A stretch of 64,000 nt of DNA from Hofstenia miamia (Eukaryota > Xenacoelomorpha > Acoela), in NCBI GenBank assembly GCA_004352715.1, contig SCFE01000046.1, forward strand, positions 495,894 to 559,893, written 5' to 3'. The notes beneath the pieces were generated by a model. That model saw nothing but the letters and a program-made list of their open reading frames with translations, did no database searches and was not told the DNA's origin. Positions 22,231-35,039 of the stretch are shown here, one piece after another (position 1 is the stretch's first letter; each line of letters opens with the position of its first letter). The position numbers and the translations under genes were made by a program.

Positions 22231-24058
22231 AATAAAGTGTTTGCAAACATTATTAGAAAATTTTTTACCAGTCTATTAATATATAAAATTCACTAAAAAA
22301 TAAAACCAATTTTCAAAACTTTTTTCTAGAGGTAGAATTAATAATAACATTTTAATATTTATAAAACATCATTTAGAAAATTAATATTATACAAAATAGA
22401 AAACAAATAAAATATATAATTGAACCAGTCTTTAAGCAATTATTCACAGTCCGCATTAGCCATGTCCGCAGTGTTTAGCCTGGCTTTCTCTGACGCAATA
22501 AAATACATAAAGACATTCAGAGAATTTGGATCAAGTGACAAAAGTGTTTATTAGGTAATAATGAAGAATAAATTAGGGGTATGTGGCAACATATTTATCA
22601 AAACTCAATCTTTTATTAAGGTACTAATATTTGATTTTTATATTTCAGAAATGCTAATGAAACTATTTTATTTCGCCGAATGTTGTCGAAGAAACTTGGC
22701 TTTGGCATTAAAGAAGACTAAGTGTTTTGGAAAGCTAAGCTTAATGAATTCGTTATTACCACACAGATTATCTCTTCTTACTTCATTTATGTATTTCTAA
22801 AGAAGAACAACACTGAAATTAAAATGGGTTTTGTGATTTGCGATTGTAAGAAAGATTTATTAAAATTCCCCCCCCCATAGATAAAATTGAAAATTAAAGA
22901 GATTTTCAAAAACCCCACAGTTTACGGAATTATTGACACACAAAATAGACAGTGTGCCAATGGTAAGCGAAATCTAACACATCCTGCTCTCCGGACTGTG
23001 GTTTTTGTACTTATTAAATGTCATTAATTGTCGATCTGGTCCTCTACTATCACTAACATGGAGTACGTCACTAATAGCGAAGGTAGAATTGTTCTCATCA
23101 AGACTTCAATGTGAGATAAATTTAGTGGAAATACATAGACTGCAATTGATGTGGAAATAAAAAAATTATATACAAGTATACAATTAACCATCAGCACCTT
23201 AATTTTAACTCTACATCAACTAGAAAGTTTTGGGAAAGAGGTTATATGTAATAATAAGGTTTCCGAAACCCTGAAGACAGCACATCTAAGACAGACTGGA
23301 CACTTTTCATTCTCATGAAACTGCCGAAAAAGAATACTTCTCTTCAACGTCAAACTGTATCCGAAAAACAAGAAAAGTGGGAAGAAAGAAATTGACATTA
23401 AATTTTTATTGCTTTCGTATTTTTCTGTTAATTTGTATTTTTTTAAAACATTTGAAATTTTTATATGTATATATTTTAATTAACACAAAAAAGTATTAAA
23501 TATAGTTCTTTTAATTTACAAAATCAGTAGTAAATTCTCATAATTTTTCTACTATGGCTTACAAAATGTTGTGGGTAAGAATTAGGTAGAAAAAAATTAA
23601 TTTTGATTTTCAATTTTGTTCGTTTTTTTAAAGTTAACGAAAAGTGTACATAAAGAGAATTATAATAAAATTTCCAAAAATCGTACATGCTAGTAAAATA
23701 ACTTGGATACATCAGGGAACTACAAAAGTCTACTTGTGCAAATAGGGAGGTATAATAATGCGTACATAGCGTACATATGGTGAAGAATTTATATATATAT
23801 ATATACATATTGCATTGTGAAAATATTCGTATTCACTTTCAACCAGTGATGTCTACGAAAATTTTCAACGAATTGATGCATTATTTGAATAAATTTCAGT
23901 ACACTAAGTCTTACAAATTTTAGGCAATTACAAAATGTGATTAAAATTTTATTCATGCAGTTGTTGAAGTTGACATTAAAATATTATTTGATGAAGTATG
24001 CTAAAAATGGATTGTTTTGCTTAAATACGTTATATTTATAATGGAATAATTGTTATAG
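22231..24058. other. Spacer; no gene confidently recognised
   Basis: AT-rich. A stretch near 22640-22830 and another near 23210-23400 give protein-like fragments (for example RRMLSKKLGFGIKED) in one or other frame, but I could not tie them to a family. They may be remnants of a degraded gene or repeat. A C homopolymer sits at 22869-22876 and an AT tract at 23789-23806. Confidence 0.4.
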
Positions 24059-25151
24059 ATGACTTAATTGTCAAGGAAGATATTGGATGTTTCTGAAGAA
24101 AGCAAACTTGAATATAATGAAAAAAATCTAAGTTTTTTGCAGAAGAATGCATTATCTAAAACAAAAGTCATTACAATTTTTGGGCAATGCAGAGGTGGAA
24201 AATCTTACATTATGAATGTCATAAAGAATAAATTGGATAGTAAAAACAACTTTACTTTGAATGCATTTAAGAGTCAAAGAGGAATTGATGGCGTGACAAA
24301 AGGCTTTTAGGCTGTCAATAGCTATCATGCACAGAGTGGCATTTCTTATTTGCTATGTGACACTGAAGGAGCATTTGAATTGAGTAAAGACATGGAAATT
24401 TCTGCGAAATTACTAGCATTTTCCGCAGCAATAAGCAGCTGCCTGATTATTAACATTGAAAAAAGGATTGTTGTCAGTGAGCTAAATTATTTCAAAGCAT
24501 TTTTAGAAATAGCGAGATTTGAAAAAGCTGCAAAATTGAATGAACTAGTGTTTCTAATTCGAGATTGGACAGCATCAGATAATTACGGATTAGAAGAAGA
24601 AAATAAATACTTAGAAAAATTTAACGATGCAACACTTATTAAAATCAAGAGTATGTTTAAGAAAACACATTGCTTCCTTATGCCACACATAGGGCATGAA
24701 CAAAAAAAAAAACTATTGTGGATACTATCGATTGGGTAAACAACTGCAAGGCGATGACGGGTCATTTGTGAGACGGGAATTTGATGATTACTGCAATATT
24801 TTTATTGAAAAAGTAATACTAAAAATTGAAAAAATTTTTCTTGATGAATATCTTAGTCAAAGACTTATAAAGGTTGTTGATGAAATTAATAGCAGAAATG
24901 TAATCAATATTTATGATATACAACAATTAAATGATGAAATTCATTTACTGAAAGAAGAATTTGAAAATGCAAAAAGGAATAAAAATCCCAGTCTTTTACA
25001 AAAATTCATAAGCCATGCTTTATCCCTCATAGAAAATGCATACCACTATACCAATAAATATGTAATTACTGCAATAAAAAATATTGCTGAACTCTTAGAT
25101 CCATTAGCGAAGGCTGAATACTTGATGACTATCATAGCAACATTTAAGTGA
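24059..25151 (+). pseudogene. Atlastin/GBP-like large GTPase, uninterrupted by introns and disabled
   Basis: About 1.08 kb of colinear coding sequence without introns. G1/P-loop GQCRGGKSYIMN is at about 24181-24216, switch I Thr in GIDGVTKGF just before 24308, G3 DTEG at 24359-24370, and the G4 motif RDW in FLIRDW near 24562. RD in place of NKxD, together with the downstream MPHIGHE, is typical of the atlastin/guanylate-binding branch of the dynamin superfamily, whose members reshape ER or vacuole membranes. A helical segment follows to the TGA at 25149-25151. Lesions: ATG at 24059 is followed one codon later by TAA; TAG at 24308-24310 falls where the family usually has Trp; and an A run at 24701-24711 shifts the frame. 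AATAAA lies at 25241. No transmembrane hairpin is evident. A retrocopy is possible but not proven; homopolymer error could explain the frameshift. Confidence 0.8.
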
Positions 25152-25992
25152 TGAGCGGAAATTTCAACCAATCACAATGCAGTTAAGTCCCTCAATTGCT
25201 TCAATTTATTAATTGATTTGTAAATATTTCTAATTAATTCAATAAATTTTGACTGTTTCACTTTGCATAAAAATTATTCCCCATGTTAAACATTAATATG
25301 ATATATACATGTACATTTTAAATTCATCTTTTTAAAATTTAAATGAAAGCGTTAATTCTTTAATAAAATAATTTTTCTTCAAATTGTATCAGATTTTAAA
25401 ATCCAGTTTTAGGCTTTACAAATGGAATCATAGTAGTTAAATGTGAACTAACCTTTCGTAGTTCAATGAGTTTATCAATTAAATGAATTAGCCTGGTCGG
25501 TCCAAATCAATTATGCCTTAGACTATTTATGAAGTAATTGTGAAATTACCAATAGTTAGCGATAGTGATTCGGTAACTCCATGCATACATTGTCTTTCAC
25601 ACAGTGTATGATAGGTTTTTCTCATGCTAGCATCTTTGACAAAAATTAGCTTTTTAATGTTACTGAGTATCGCTGACGAGGAGAAGTGATAAAAAATTCG
25701 GTCAAGTATGATTTGTTTTTTATAAGTTAAGAATTAGAGACTCTATTTTATTGTATACGTATACATAATACTAGAATTTGAAATGAATTAATAAAGTATT
25801 AAATAATGTAAAAATGCGAATGCTACACAAAATTTATTGAAAATAGAAAACAAATGTACAATCCGCTTTCAAAATGTAAATCAAGTAGAATATATGGTTC
25901 TTATAGCCCATCTCCTTCAAAGTATTCCACACAGTCACATAAATTACAGGTTCGTTAACTTATTAACACCCTGTATATATATATATATATAT
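25152..25992. other. Spacer; no gene recognised
   Basis: AT-rich sequence ending in an (AT)n tract at 25974-25992 that abuts the N gap. Confidence 0.6.
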
Positions 25993-26992
25993 NNNNNNNN
26001 NNNNNNNNNNNNNNNNNNNNNNNNNNNNNNNNNNNNNNNNNNNNNNNNNNNNNNNNNNNNNNNNNNNNNNNNNNNNNNNNNNNNNNNNNNNNNNNNNNNN
26101 NNNNNNNNNNNNNNNNNNNNNNNNNNNNNNNNNNNNNNNNNNNNNNNNNNNNNNNNNNNNNNNNNNNNNNNNNNNNNNNNNNNNNNNNNNNNNNNNNNNN
26201 NNNNNNNNNNNNNNNNNNNNNNNNNNNNNNNNNNNNNNNNNNNNNNNNNNNNNNNNNNNNNNNNNNNNNNNNNNNNNNNNNNNNNNNNNNNNNNNNNNNN
26301 NNNNNNNNNNNNNNNNNNNNNNNNNNNNNNNNNNNNNNNNNNNNNNNNNNNNNNNNNNNNNNNNNNNNNNNNNNNNNNNNNNNNNNNNNNNNNNNNNNNN
26401 NNNNNNNNNNNNNNNNNNNNNNNNNNNNNNNNNNNNNNNNNNNNNNNNNNNNNNNNNNNNNNNNNNNNNNNNNNNNNNNNNNNNNNNNNNNNNNNNNNNN
26501 NNNNNNNNNNNNNNNNNNNNNNNNNNNNNNNNNNNNNNNNNNNNNNNNNNNNNNNNNNNNNNNNNNNNNNNNNNNNNNNNNNNNNNNNNNNNNNNNNNNN
26601 NNNNNNNNNNNNNNNNNNNNNNNNNNNNNNNNNNNNNNNNNNNNNNNNNNNNNNNNNNNNNNNNNNNNNNNNNNNNNNNNNNNNNNNNNNNNNNNNNNNN
26701 NNNNNNNNNNNNNNNNNNNNNNNNNNNNNNNNNNNNNNNNNNNNNNNNNNNNNNNNNNNNNNNNNNNNNNNNNNNNNNNNNNNNNNNNNNNNNNNNNNNN
26801 NNNNNNNNNNNNNNNNNNNNNNNNNNNNNNNNNNNNNNNNNNNNNNNNNNNNNNNNNNNNNNNNNNNNNNNNNNNNNNNNNNNNNNNNNNNNNNNNNNNN
26901 NNNNNNNNNNNNNNNNNNNNNNNNNNNNNNNNNNNNNNNNNNNNNNNNNNNNNNNNNNNNNNNNNNNNNNNNNNNNNNNNNNNNNNNNNNNN
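25993..26992. other. Assembly gap (1,000 N)
   Basis: Exactly 1,000 undetermined bases, probably a placeholder length, flanked on both sides by (AT)n tracts. The assembly likely broke in a microsatellite. Confidence 0.98.
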
Positions 26993-27995
26993 ATATATAT
27001 ATATATATATAACCACAATAAATTTATGTCTTCACATCCTAATATTTAAATGAGTCAGCATCAAGCAAATCGATCAATTGCTATGCAGAAACTTGGACAA
27101 AAATATTGTTAATAAAATAAACTTGCTGGAACACATTCACAATCTTTACCCATATAAAATCAGACATCAGCTTCATGCTGTTTTTAATCCTAAATAGTCA
27201 TGTAAGTGTAAACGAGAAACAGGTAATGAAGCACGCCTGAAAGACTAAATTTTGAATCACAAAATGATAGTATATGACTAAATATTCACTAAAAAATCTT
27301 CTACAATCCAAAGACATGCATATTTAGTTGTGTTGTCCATTTCTCAGTTTGGTGCTAAAAATTTTCGTATTTATATATATATATATTTATATATTTATTT
27401 ATTTATACGTATATGTACAGTATTTGTTTTGTTTCATCTAAGATGTTTATATTTACATATTTAGGCAAAAAATCCCACAGATGTCTCATATTTCAGTCCA
27501 TCACACACAGATGTTTAACGCACTGCCATTAAACTAACTGTTTTCCATTATTAGTAAATAATGCCAAAATTCAAATTTATATTATTGTAATATATGTATT
27601 AGTAAATTTTAAGATATTTTCAAAACATGTTTTTTGGTACATTTAATTGTTTGTATAGAACCTACTAAAAACTTGGCTTGTCCTCAAGAGTCTTACTATC
27701 CAATGCTTTTGAGTCATTATTAATTTAAAATATATGTATTATTATAGATAAAGGTGAACATGAATATCTATGATCTTTTGAACCTATAAAACACTTAAAA
27801 TTAGTTTATGAAGTTATATACTCAAAATCGAGGATCAAATATTTTGATCATAATTTTGATCTACTTTTTAAATTTTCTTCTTGAATTGCAAGAAATTATC
27901 TAGTATTTTGGGTTTTGATATATTTTAAGTATTTTCCGAAATTTGATTTATACATAATATCACATTGAAAATATTTGGTAGAACTTAAATACAGA
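26993..27995. other. Spacer; no gene recognised
   Basis: AT-rich sequence with AT microsatellite at 26993-27010 and a TATATTTATTTATA-type tract at about 27370-27410. Confidence 0.5.
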
Positions 27996-29083
27996 CAGTG
28001 GCGTATCTCGGAAGGGGCTCCTGCTTCCTGTTTTGAATTATAAACTGATTACTGAACTATTTTGTATATTTTTCAAAATAAGGACTATTTTGCTTTTAAC
28101 AAATTTTCACTTTAGGAAAATAATTTTCATGTATTTGTTCAGAATTTCACGCTGAATCTTGCTTTCCTGCTCAGTAGAGACACCGTTTAGAAAAATGAAA
28201 TGCAGATGTATTTTTCAATTGAATTTTGAATAATTTAAAGTAAAGGCTTAAGAAATCTAGATCTATCCTCTCCCTAGAAACAAATACTTGTAACTACAAT
28301 CATGGTAATGCAGTAGACCCTTTGTATTTTATTTATGGAAAAATTTAGTTACAACTTTTTATTTTTAAGGTGAGGATGTTATTTACGCATGCTTTAATTG
28401 AATTGCGAAATCTTGAAATCATTTATTGTGTATGCGTGGAAATTATCTTCTCTTCCATGAGAGGAAATCAAGCAGTCATTAGTTCATTTTTTTTCGCAGC
28501 TGGTTCAACAACATAATTGTCAAACAAAATATTAGTCTCCACTTGTCTCATCCTCTATTTATTGCATTAAATTAAAATATGACTGCCTCTGAAACACATG
28601 TACTGAGTTGCTCTGCAATTGCTTCGACTATTTCTGCACAACAATCAACAAATCAGTTTTCGGAGGATTATTGCAAAGACAAATGTAACATTTGAAAATA
28701 AACTGTTCGCACTAAATTCCAATTTCCAATGAATCGCTATTCTCTGCTCATATATAAACTGGTGCTCATGACAAATGATTTCTTGGTCCAAAAGGCTGAA
28801 TATACATGACTGGCTATAATTTTGATCGAATAACATAAAAGTGCATGGTTTCTTTTTAGTTTTAACTTTGCAAAATTTCGAACAAGATGACGCATAACGT
28901 TCTTGTCAGAATGGTTAGCGAGTGTTTGAGACTCGTATCTTTTACTTGAACAAAGGATGTTCAAAGTGTTTCAGCTACAGCGCGCAAAGATATATATGAT
29001 TTTAAAACAAACACCTTAGTTTAAACAAAAATCTATATAGTTAGAAAAATTGCCCTCTGTGAGATAAATTTCTGGATACGCCA
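27996..29083. mobile_element. Possible decayed hAT element (about 1.09 kb)
   Basis: The left end reads CAGTGGCGTATCTCGG and the right end GGATACGCCAATT, an inverted match with 10 of the outer 12 bases. Bases outside are AATACAGA and GATACATA, sharing 6 of 8. This fits an old hAT insertion. Two overlapping open frames on the - strand at 28645-28964 could be transposase remnants, but I see no BED finger or dimerisation motif. Confidence 0.45.
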
Positions 29084-29451
29084 ATTGATACATATAAAGT
29101 TACAAAACACTACATTATTCAAATGCAAACTTAAATGTATTCTCTTAACCCACCAATGATTAAGATTTCATTCAAAAATGCATGTTTGGAAAACTGAAAA
29201 GTATCAATTATTAATCGTGTGTCATTTGTTTAGTTTTCATTTCTGAACTTACCTTTGTTTTCATGACAAAGTCATTCTCGTTACTTTAAGTATCTTCTTT
29301 GTTTATTCATAAATATCAAGTTGTACGCCTACGCACCAAGTTTAATACCCAATCTCCTATTGTTCATAGGTTGAGATTTTGGGTAAAATGGAGTATTACC
29401 TATATTTGCTTATGGATGGTATGAGTAAAAAAGACAATTAGGCTTCAGGAA
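29084..29451. other. Spacer; includes left target duplication of the next hAT element
   Basis: AT-rich sequence with a small hairpin-prone stretch at about 29342-29395 (CCCAATCTC ... GAGATTTTGGG). Its last 8 bases, TTCAGGAA (29444-29451), are the left copy of the target duplication of the adjoining element. Confidence 0.6.
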
Positions 29452-30199
29452 CAGGGCTTGGAAAAAATTAATTGGTTTCCAATTAATTGCAATATAATAG
29501 GGCCAATTAATTGATTGGACGCAAAAGAAAAAATTGGGCAATTGATTGGAAGGGTACAATTAATTGCCCAATTAATTGCAATTAATAAAACAATTTATAT
29601 TGATGCTGTGTCATCTTCATCTATAACAACTTTGATGCGGTTTGAAGAAATGAATATTCACACAGTTATACCCCGTTTACAAGTGACTTTAGACATGCAT
29701 GTCTTGTGTTTTTAATGAGCAAATGTCACGTCTAAACACCCAAAATATTCGAATATCAAAAAGATTTTGATTTTCTCGCGTGTCTTATGTCTCGTGTCAC
29801 CGTGTAAACACCCAAAACATGAGACATGAATGTTTTCGAATGAAATTAATTAACAATTGTACCGCGATTTAACACAAATTAACAACTAAATTGATCATAA
29901 TTTTAGCCGAAATTATTGTGATGTGTTTTATGAAATCTTGATTTTTTGCACTTTGTTTAATACTAAATAATACATATATTCTATGTGAGTAAAATTGTTA
30001 CATTTTGCCATTCAAATTATGGAATATCAATATTTGAAAAAAATCATCCAAATTAAGAGAAAATGATGTACCGACTCCAACCTGTTTGATCGCATTGTTG
30101 TTGTTAGATTGTATTTCAAATAGATAAAATAATTGATAAAGTTCTAAATTTCTTATTCTATTCCATTTTGTGTAACTACATACATTTCTGACATTAATA

Positions 30200-30641
30200 N
30201 NNNNNNNNNNNNNNNNNNNNNNNNNNNNNNNNNNNNNNNNNNNNNNNNNNNNNNNNNNNNNNNNNNNNNNNNNNNNNNNNNNNNNNNNNNNNNNNNNNNN
30301 NNNNNNNNNNNNNNNNNNNNNNNNNNNNNNNNNNNNNNNNNNNNNNNNNNNNNNNNNNNNNNNNNNNNNNNNNNNNNNNNNNNNNNNNNNNNNNNNNNNN
30401 NNNNNNNNNNNNNNNNNNNNNNNNNNNNNNNNNNNNNNNNNNNNNNNNNNNNNNNNNNNNNNNNNNNNNNNNNNNNNNNNNNNNNNNNNNNNNNNNNNNN
30501 NNNNNNNNNNNNNNNNNNNNNNNNNNNNNNNNNNNNNNNNNNNNNNNNNNNNNNNNNNNNNNNNNNNNNNNNNNNNNNNNNNNNNNNNNNNNNNNNNNNN
30601 NNNNNNNNNNNNNNNNNNNNNNNNNNNNNNNNNNNNNNNNN
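30200..30641. other. Assembly gap (442 N)
   Basis: Undetermined bases in the centre of the inverted-arm hAT element; the hidden part may contain the rest of its coding region. Confidence 0.98.
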
Positions 30642-30772
30642 CTCACATTTAGTGCCTAAATCTGTTGCAATTTCTGAAAAGGTTTTCTTCTTTAGATCCC
30701 TGTTCTTATAACAGGAATCGAGACATCTCATAAAAAAGGCCGTTGCCTCACTGCCTCTATGAACTTTGATTC
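30642..30772 (-). pseudogene. MADF-domain protein fragment
   Basis: On the - strand, two frames together read FIEAVRQRPFL, then, after a TGA where MADF proteins have Trp and a one-base frame change, CYKNRDLKKKTFSEIATDLG. This is the Myb/SANT-like MADF pattern (pocket of aromatic residues, then YKNRD-K-K and EIA). MADF domains bind DNA and occur in host regulators such as Adf-1 and in proteins carried by some DNA transposons. The fragment runs into the N gap. It lies within the inverted-arm element and may be cargo, its former accessory protein, or a nested insertion. Confidence 0.65.
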
Positions 30773-31441
30773 TAAACCATCAGTCATGCTACTGTTAAAT
30801 ATTGATCGCAGAGCTTATACTCTGTCTATTTTCAAATCAATTTTTAAATTAACATTCTTCCTATGGGTTAGACATTGTTAATTATTCTACTTGAAAGAAT
30901 TAGGTTGCTTTGGGATTTGTTTTTGTTTCAATTCGAAGCACGTCAATTCTAAATAAACATAACTGAGATCGCTATTTTTCACATTTACTTATTCTCTATT
31001 CCAATTAGAAGCATAACAATTTTACTCACATAGAATATATTTAATTATTTAGTACTAAACAAAGTGCAAAAAATCAAGATTTAATTAAACACATCACAAT
31101 AATTTCGACTAAAAATATTATCAATTTAGTAGTTAACTTTTATTAGGAAAATTGTTCTAATTTATGTTAAATCGCTATGCAATTGTTAATTAATTTGATT
31201 CGAAAACATACATGTCCCATGTCAATTTATAGATTTGTGTTATAGATTTGCGTATAACAGTTTTTTTCTGTTAGTTTTGTTTCTCTACTGTAACTTTTTA
31301 ATTTAATTGGTTCTAGATTACATAATTGCAATGAATTGAGCAATTAATTTGGAAATTGATTGCTTTGCTTTCCAATTTCAATTAATTGATTGGTAGGTAG
31401 CAATTAATTGCAATTCAATTTTTCCAACCCCTGTTCAGGAA

Positions 31442-32390
31442 GCTGTGCTTCAACGCTACTAGTCACGATAAAGTACTATGGGACTTCAGAAGCTACTTTA
31501 AACGTACAAGCTTAGTCAAGTTGGGGCGGTCATTTTAGTACAGGGGCGGCCAAGGGCAATTAAAAATTAAAAACTATTGAAGAAGGTTTTTATATCCCTG
31601 CTGCAATATGCTACAAAATATAACATTGTATTTTTTACTGAAACTACTGACAAAAATTTAACATATACAATTGACAAAAATTTGGTTGTTTTTTAAATGC
31701 AAAAATACATTTCAGCGTTTGCTCAAATTCATTTAGCTTAGTTTGAATGCATAAGATATACTAGAATTGAGGATTTATAAAATAAAATATATAATGACAC
31801 TGCATGGCTACCTTTTATCACAGCCTGAAAAGTGTTCAAACATGCATTTTTACCGTTTTTTTTCATATGATATATAGTAAAAACCGTATGAGAGCACATT
31901 AAAACTAAATGGTTTAGCGGAGAGAATATGATAAGTAAAATGATTTTGAAAGAGCTTTGCGAATAACTCCTACTTAATTCTCACTCCCAAAAACATATGT
32001 GCCAGACTTTTTTAGTGTAAAGTATTAAGGTATATCAAATAGTTACAATCTAATCAAAGAATAGAATGCTAGTATTTATTCTTATGTTCCAAGTTTTACC
32101 CTAATGTCTAAATAAGATTGCTTAAAGTCAACAATTTATTAAGATATCAATTCAGCAAAGCTGCATTCCCTAATCATTAAAAATATTTATAAGTCTAGTA
32201 TTCTTGAACACTCTTAACCTACAACTATACAGCCATTATTAAGGCTGACTAAAACAATTATGTGTCTCGTGACTCAATCGGAGGTGGAGAGTTTCAAACA
32301 CAAGCTGTCAATTCCTGCAAACTTATCCCTCCTCAACGAGGAAGACAACTCCTTCCATTTGTGGTTGGATGTATTCGAATTAAGAGTGGG
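31442..32390. other. Spacer; no gene recognised
   Basis: AT-rich sequence. A GC-rich word, CAGGGGCGGCCAAGGGC at about 31540, resembles a DNA-transposon end, but I could not find a convincing partner. Confidence 0.45.
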
Positions 32391-32683
32391 CAGGGCCGTG
32401 GCTAAAGGGGCATGGCTCTTCCTGTTAGGTCACTTGCCCCCTCCCTTACTTCCCGGCATCCTGGATACAACGCTCCATAGTATTAATTCTAATATTCTGG
32501 AATTAAGTTAGAGTGAATATATTTTAGTTAAAACATCAAATATTAATGCTATTCTATTTAAAAAAAAACTCACTGAAAAAGTGCGAAGCTATTTCATATG
32601 AGTAAAACTAAAGTATGATTACTTTATTGAACTTTACGGGGCCATGCCCCCCCCCTAACTTGCAAATGCAAGCCACGGGCCTG
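32391..32683. mobile_element. Short hAT-like MITE (293 bp)
   Basis: The ends are CAGGGCCGTGGCT on the left and AGCCACGGGCCTG on the right, inverted copies of each other. The outside octamers AGAGTGGG and AGACTGAG agree at 6 of 8 bases. There is no coding potential inside, and a C run sits at 32648-32655. An open frame at 32260-32511 overlaps the left end and is therefore not a gene. Confidence 0.6.
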
Positions 32684-34478
32684 AGACTGAGCTGACACAA
32701 TGTACCTTTAGCTGTAGTATACAGCTGTTTGTGACTACGTTAATCTAAATTAACTTGAATTTTTCATAGGCTATTTTTTATGCAATAAAATGCACGAATA
32801 AACTTTATTTGATGTGAAATAAATTTTAATTAATTTGGTGGGGAGTGAGAATTAGTTGCATTTTTAAGATTGCATAGACATAATTATACGATGTTTATTT
32901 TCATACATATGTGTGAATTACACATAATGTAATGATTATACTTTATTACTTATGTTTGCAATACACATAGCACATAAATAAAATCAGCAATTTAACTAAG
33001 AGTCATTTAATTAAAACAATATTAGGCCTATTTTATTTATCATGCATTTTTATATAATGCTATGCAGGAATCATATCACTACCAAAGATTTTTTGGCGGA
33101 ACATTTTTCAAAATTCAGGGCTATTTATTTCTATTTGGGGTGGCCAGGCGGCACCTGGCCACACCTTGGCTACTATCTTGCTTAGGGCGTCATGTTTTCA
33201 ACAAATGTACCTAAAAGGTTGGTGAAAAATGGCGTTTTAGTGTACAAGAAGTGCTTGTAGAATGAATTACCTTCATGTCAGTCAGAGGTATTCCATGACA
33301 GATCTAATAGTTGGAAGTCAGTATTAAACTTCCTCAAAACGTAAGAGACAATTCCATATGCTTGACACAGTTTTCACCCAGTCACTAAATACTGGCTAAA
33401 TTTTCAAATATGAAATAATCAACAGCGTCTCCGGAAAGTACAAAAACGTTTAACAAAAATACTAAATTTGATATGGAATGTATCAAAAAAGACTTTTCTG
33501 ATTTACAGAATTTGAATTGAAAATTACACTCTAACATTTTTTGAGGATTTGTTATGCCTCTACAAAATTTTTAGTTCTGTTACGAAAAATATGTAGGGCA
33601 AAACTCAAATCAACTATGAAAATAATCAACTATAACAATTACAAATGACTTGGCAATAATCATAAACATACATGTATTTCATAACTTGTGATTTTGAGAA
33701 GGGGTGATGTTATACTTAACCTTAAGAATATTCTTCTAAATTTTTGGAAAGATTTTAAATTGTTACTAATAACCTGATAGCAAGAATAAAGAAGTTCCAA
33801 ATTGGAACACAGGAGAAACGTTTTATAAATCAAAAGAGAGAAATGTATCATAAATATGAAAAACGTTAAAGAAAGTATGGCAAAACTGTATTTTTAATCC
33901 AAAAAGCATGTGCATCTTGAATAGATTTTCTTAATAATAAATGGAAGTTTAGTTTGGGAAAATTCTATTTTACTTTGTATAACCAATTTCAGTTTTTGAT
34001 AGAAATTTTTTTTTGCGTTGCTCAAAAGAAAATCCTATGTTTAATTTATTTGTGAAAATCATATCACTGTTAGTAAGACCAAACGCTTAAGAAATTTACA
34101 TTCTAAAAAAAGCGTTTTCTTTGATATTTTTGTTGTGGGAATACTGTGGGTAGAGTTGTTGAAATTTTTTGTGGTTTTGGAAATGCCCATGTGTGGTTGA
34201 AGTTAAACCCTGTGAATGCAAGTTGAAAGTGGGCCTTGAAAAACCTCGGACAAGGTCTAGCTTGTTGGCATTAGTTTCAACATTGCACCTTACTGACAGC
34301 ACAATTGTCCCACTAAGCCTTTCTATTATGCTTATCTTGACAAATCATGGTAAGTTATCCCTCTGGCTCTTCCTTATGAATCCCCCCCCCGCTAATTGAA
34401 CATTTGTGATTAGAGGTCATTATGTAGAATCTCGATTCCAACCCATACAGTAGCATGACCGATCATTCATATATACAG

Positions 34479-34510
<32 letters not shown>

Positions 34511-35039
34511 CATATTACTATGTTGCAATTTGTCTTAAAATAGTTTTTTGCTTAATAAGCAATGAAAATTTAAAGTTGCTAGCAATATATCCCTTGCATG
34601 TATAATATAGACACCATGTTCTGCTATAATAATAAGCATTTCATATTTATCACACTTACGTTCATTCCCTTTATTAGATCAGTACTATTACATGTCTTCC
34701 ACTCCTCCCCTTGCTGCAAATCTAGATAATCTCTGATTTAATTTCCGTTCATTTGACCATGTTCCTTCGGCTAAATTATTTATTATTGTGTTTTGTTTTT
34801 TAGAATTTGAAGTTGTAATTCTTTTCCACGCATTGCATAAAGTTTGATTGAAAAAATGTTTACTTCACATTTTCATTGTTATCCAATAAAATAAAAATAT
34901 ACCAATGCACATGAAGTTAGTCATAATTATCATTAAAAGTTTAAACACCGATCACGTAAATGCATTTATAACATTAAAATAAACCCTGCAGCCTGTTAAA
35001 ACTAATGAATTAAATTTTGGAATAGTGGAATCCTCAAAA
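32684..35039. other. Spacer; no gene recognised
   Basis: AT-rich. A GC-richer block at about 33138-33190 (GGTGGCCAGGCGGCACCTGG) is hairpin-like and probably a repeat end. The frame at 34169-34399 ends at a plausible splice donor (GGTAAGTT at 34349), but its protein matches nothing I know. An AT microsatellite lies at about 34469-34512 and a C run at 34383-34390. Confidence 0.45.

Larger units (their letters stand above)
29452..31433. mobile_element. hAT-type element with long inverted arms and exact 8-bp target duplication
   Basis: The ends are CAGGGCTTGGAAAAAATT on the left and, reversed, CAGGGGTTGGAAAAATTG on the right. TTCAGGAA is present exactly on both sides (29444-29451 and 31434-31441). 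Beyond the termini the two sides stay inverted copies of one another for about 420-550 bp (29452-30000 against about 31014-31433); for example TTGCACTTTGTTTA and CTATGTGAGTAAAATTGTTA near 29946-30000 recur reversed near 31013-31073. The left arm has about 130 extra bases. Both arms are full of CAATTAATTG palindromes near the termini, which look like subterminal binding repeats. The centre contains the 442-bp gap and a MADF-domain remnant. Arms this long are unusual for hAT. Confidence 0.85.

Noticed and set aside
24308-24310. TAG in the GTPase as a recoded codon (readthrough)
   Set aside because: Other lesions (early TAA, frameshift) exist in the same copy, so pseudogenisation or sequence error is simpler.
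25837-27018. Open frames of over 340 codons on both strands
   Set aside because: They consist of unknown residues across the 1,000-N gap, with only IYIYI from the flanking AT tracts.
32260-32511. 83-codon open frame as a small gene
   Set aside because: Its 3' half lies inside a MITE and the product shows no recognisable similarity.
34169-34399. Possible upstream exon of the glutamate receptor ending at a GGTAAGTT donor
   Set aside because: The donor-like site is good, but the protein does not resemble any receptor domain and no matching acceptor context was found.
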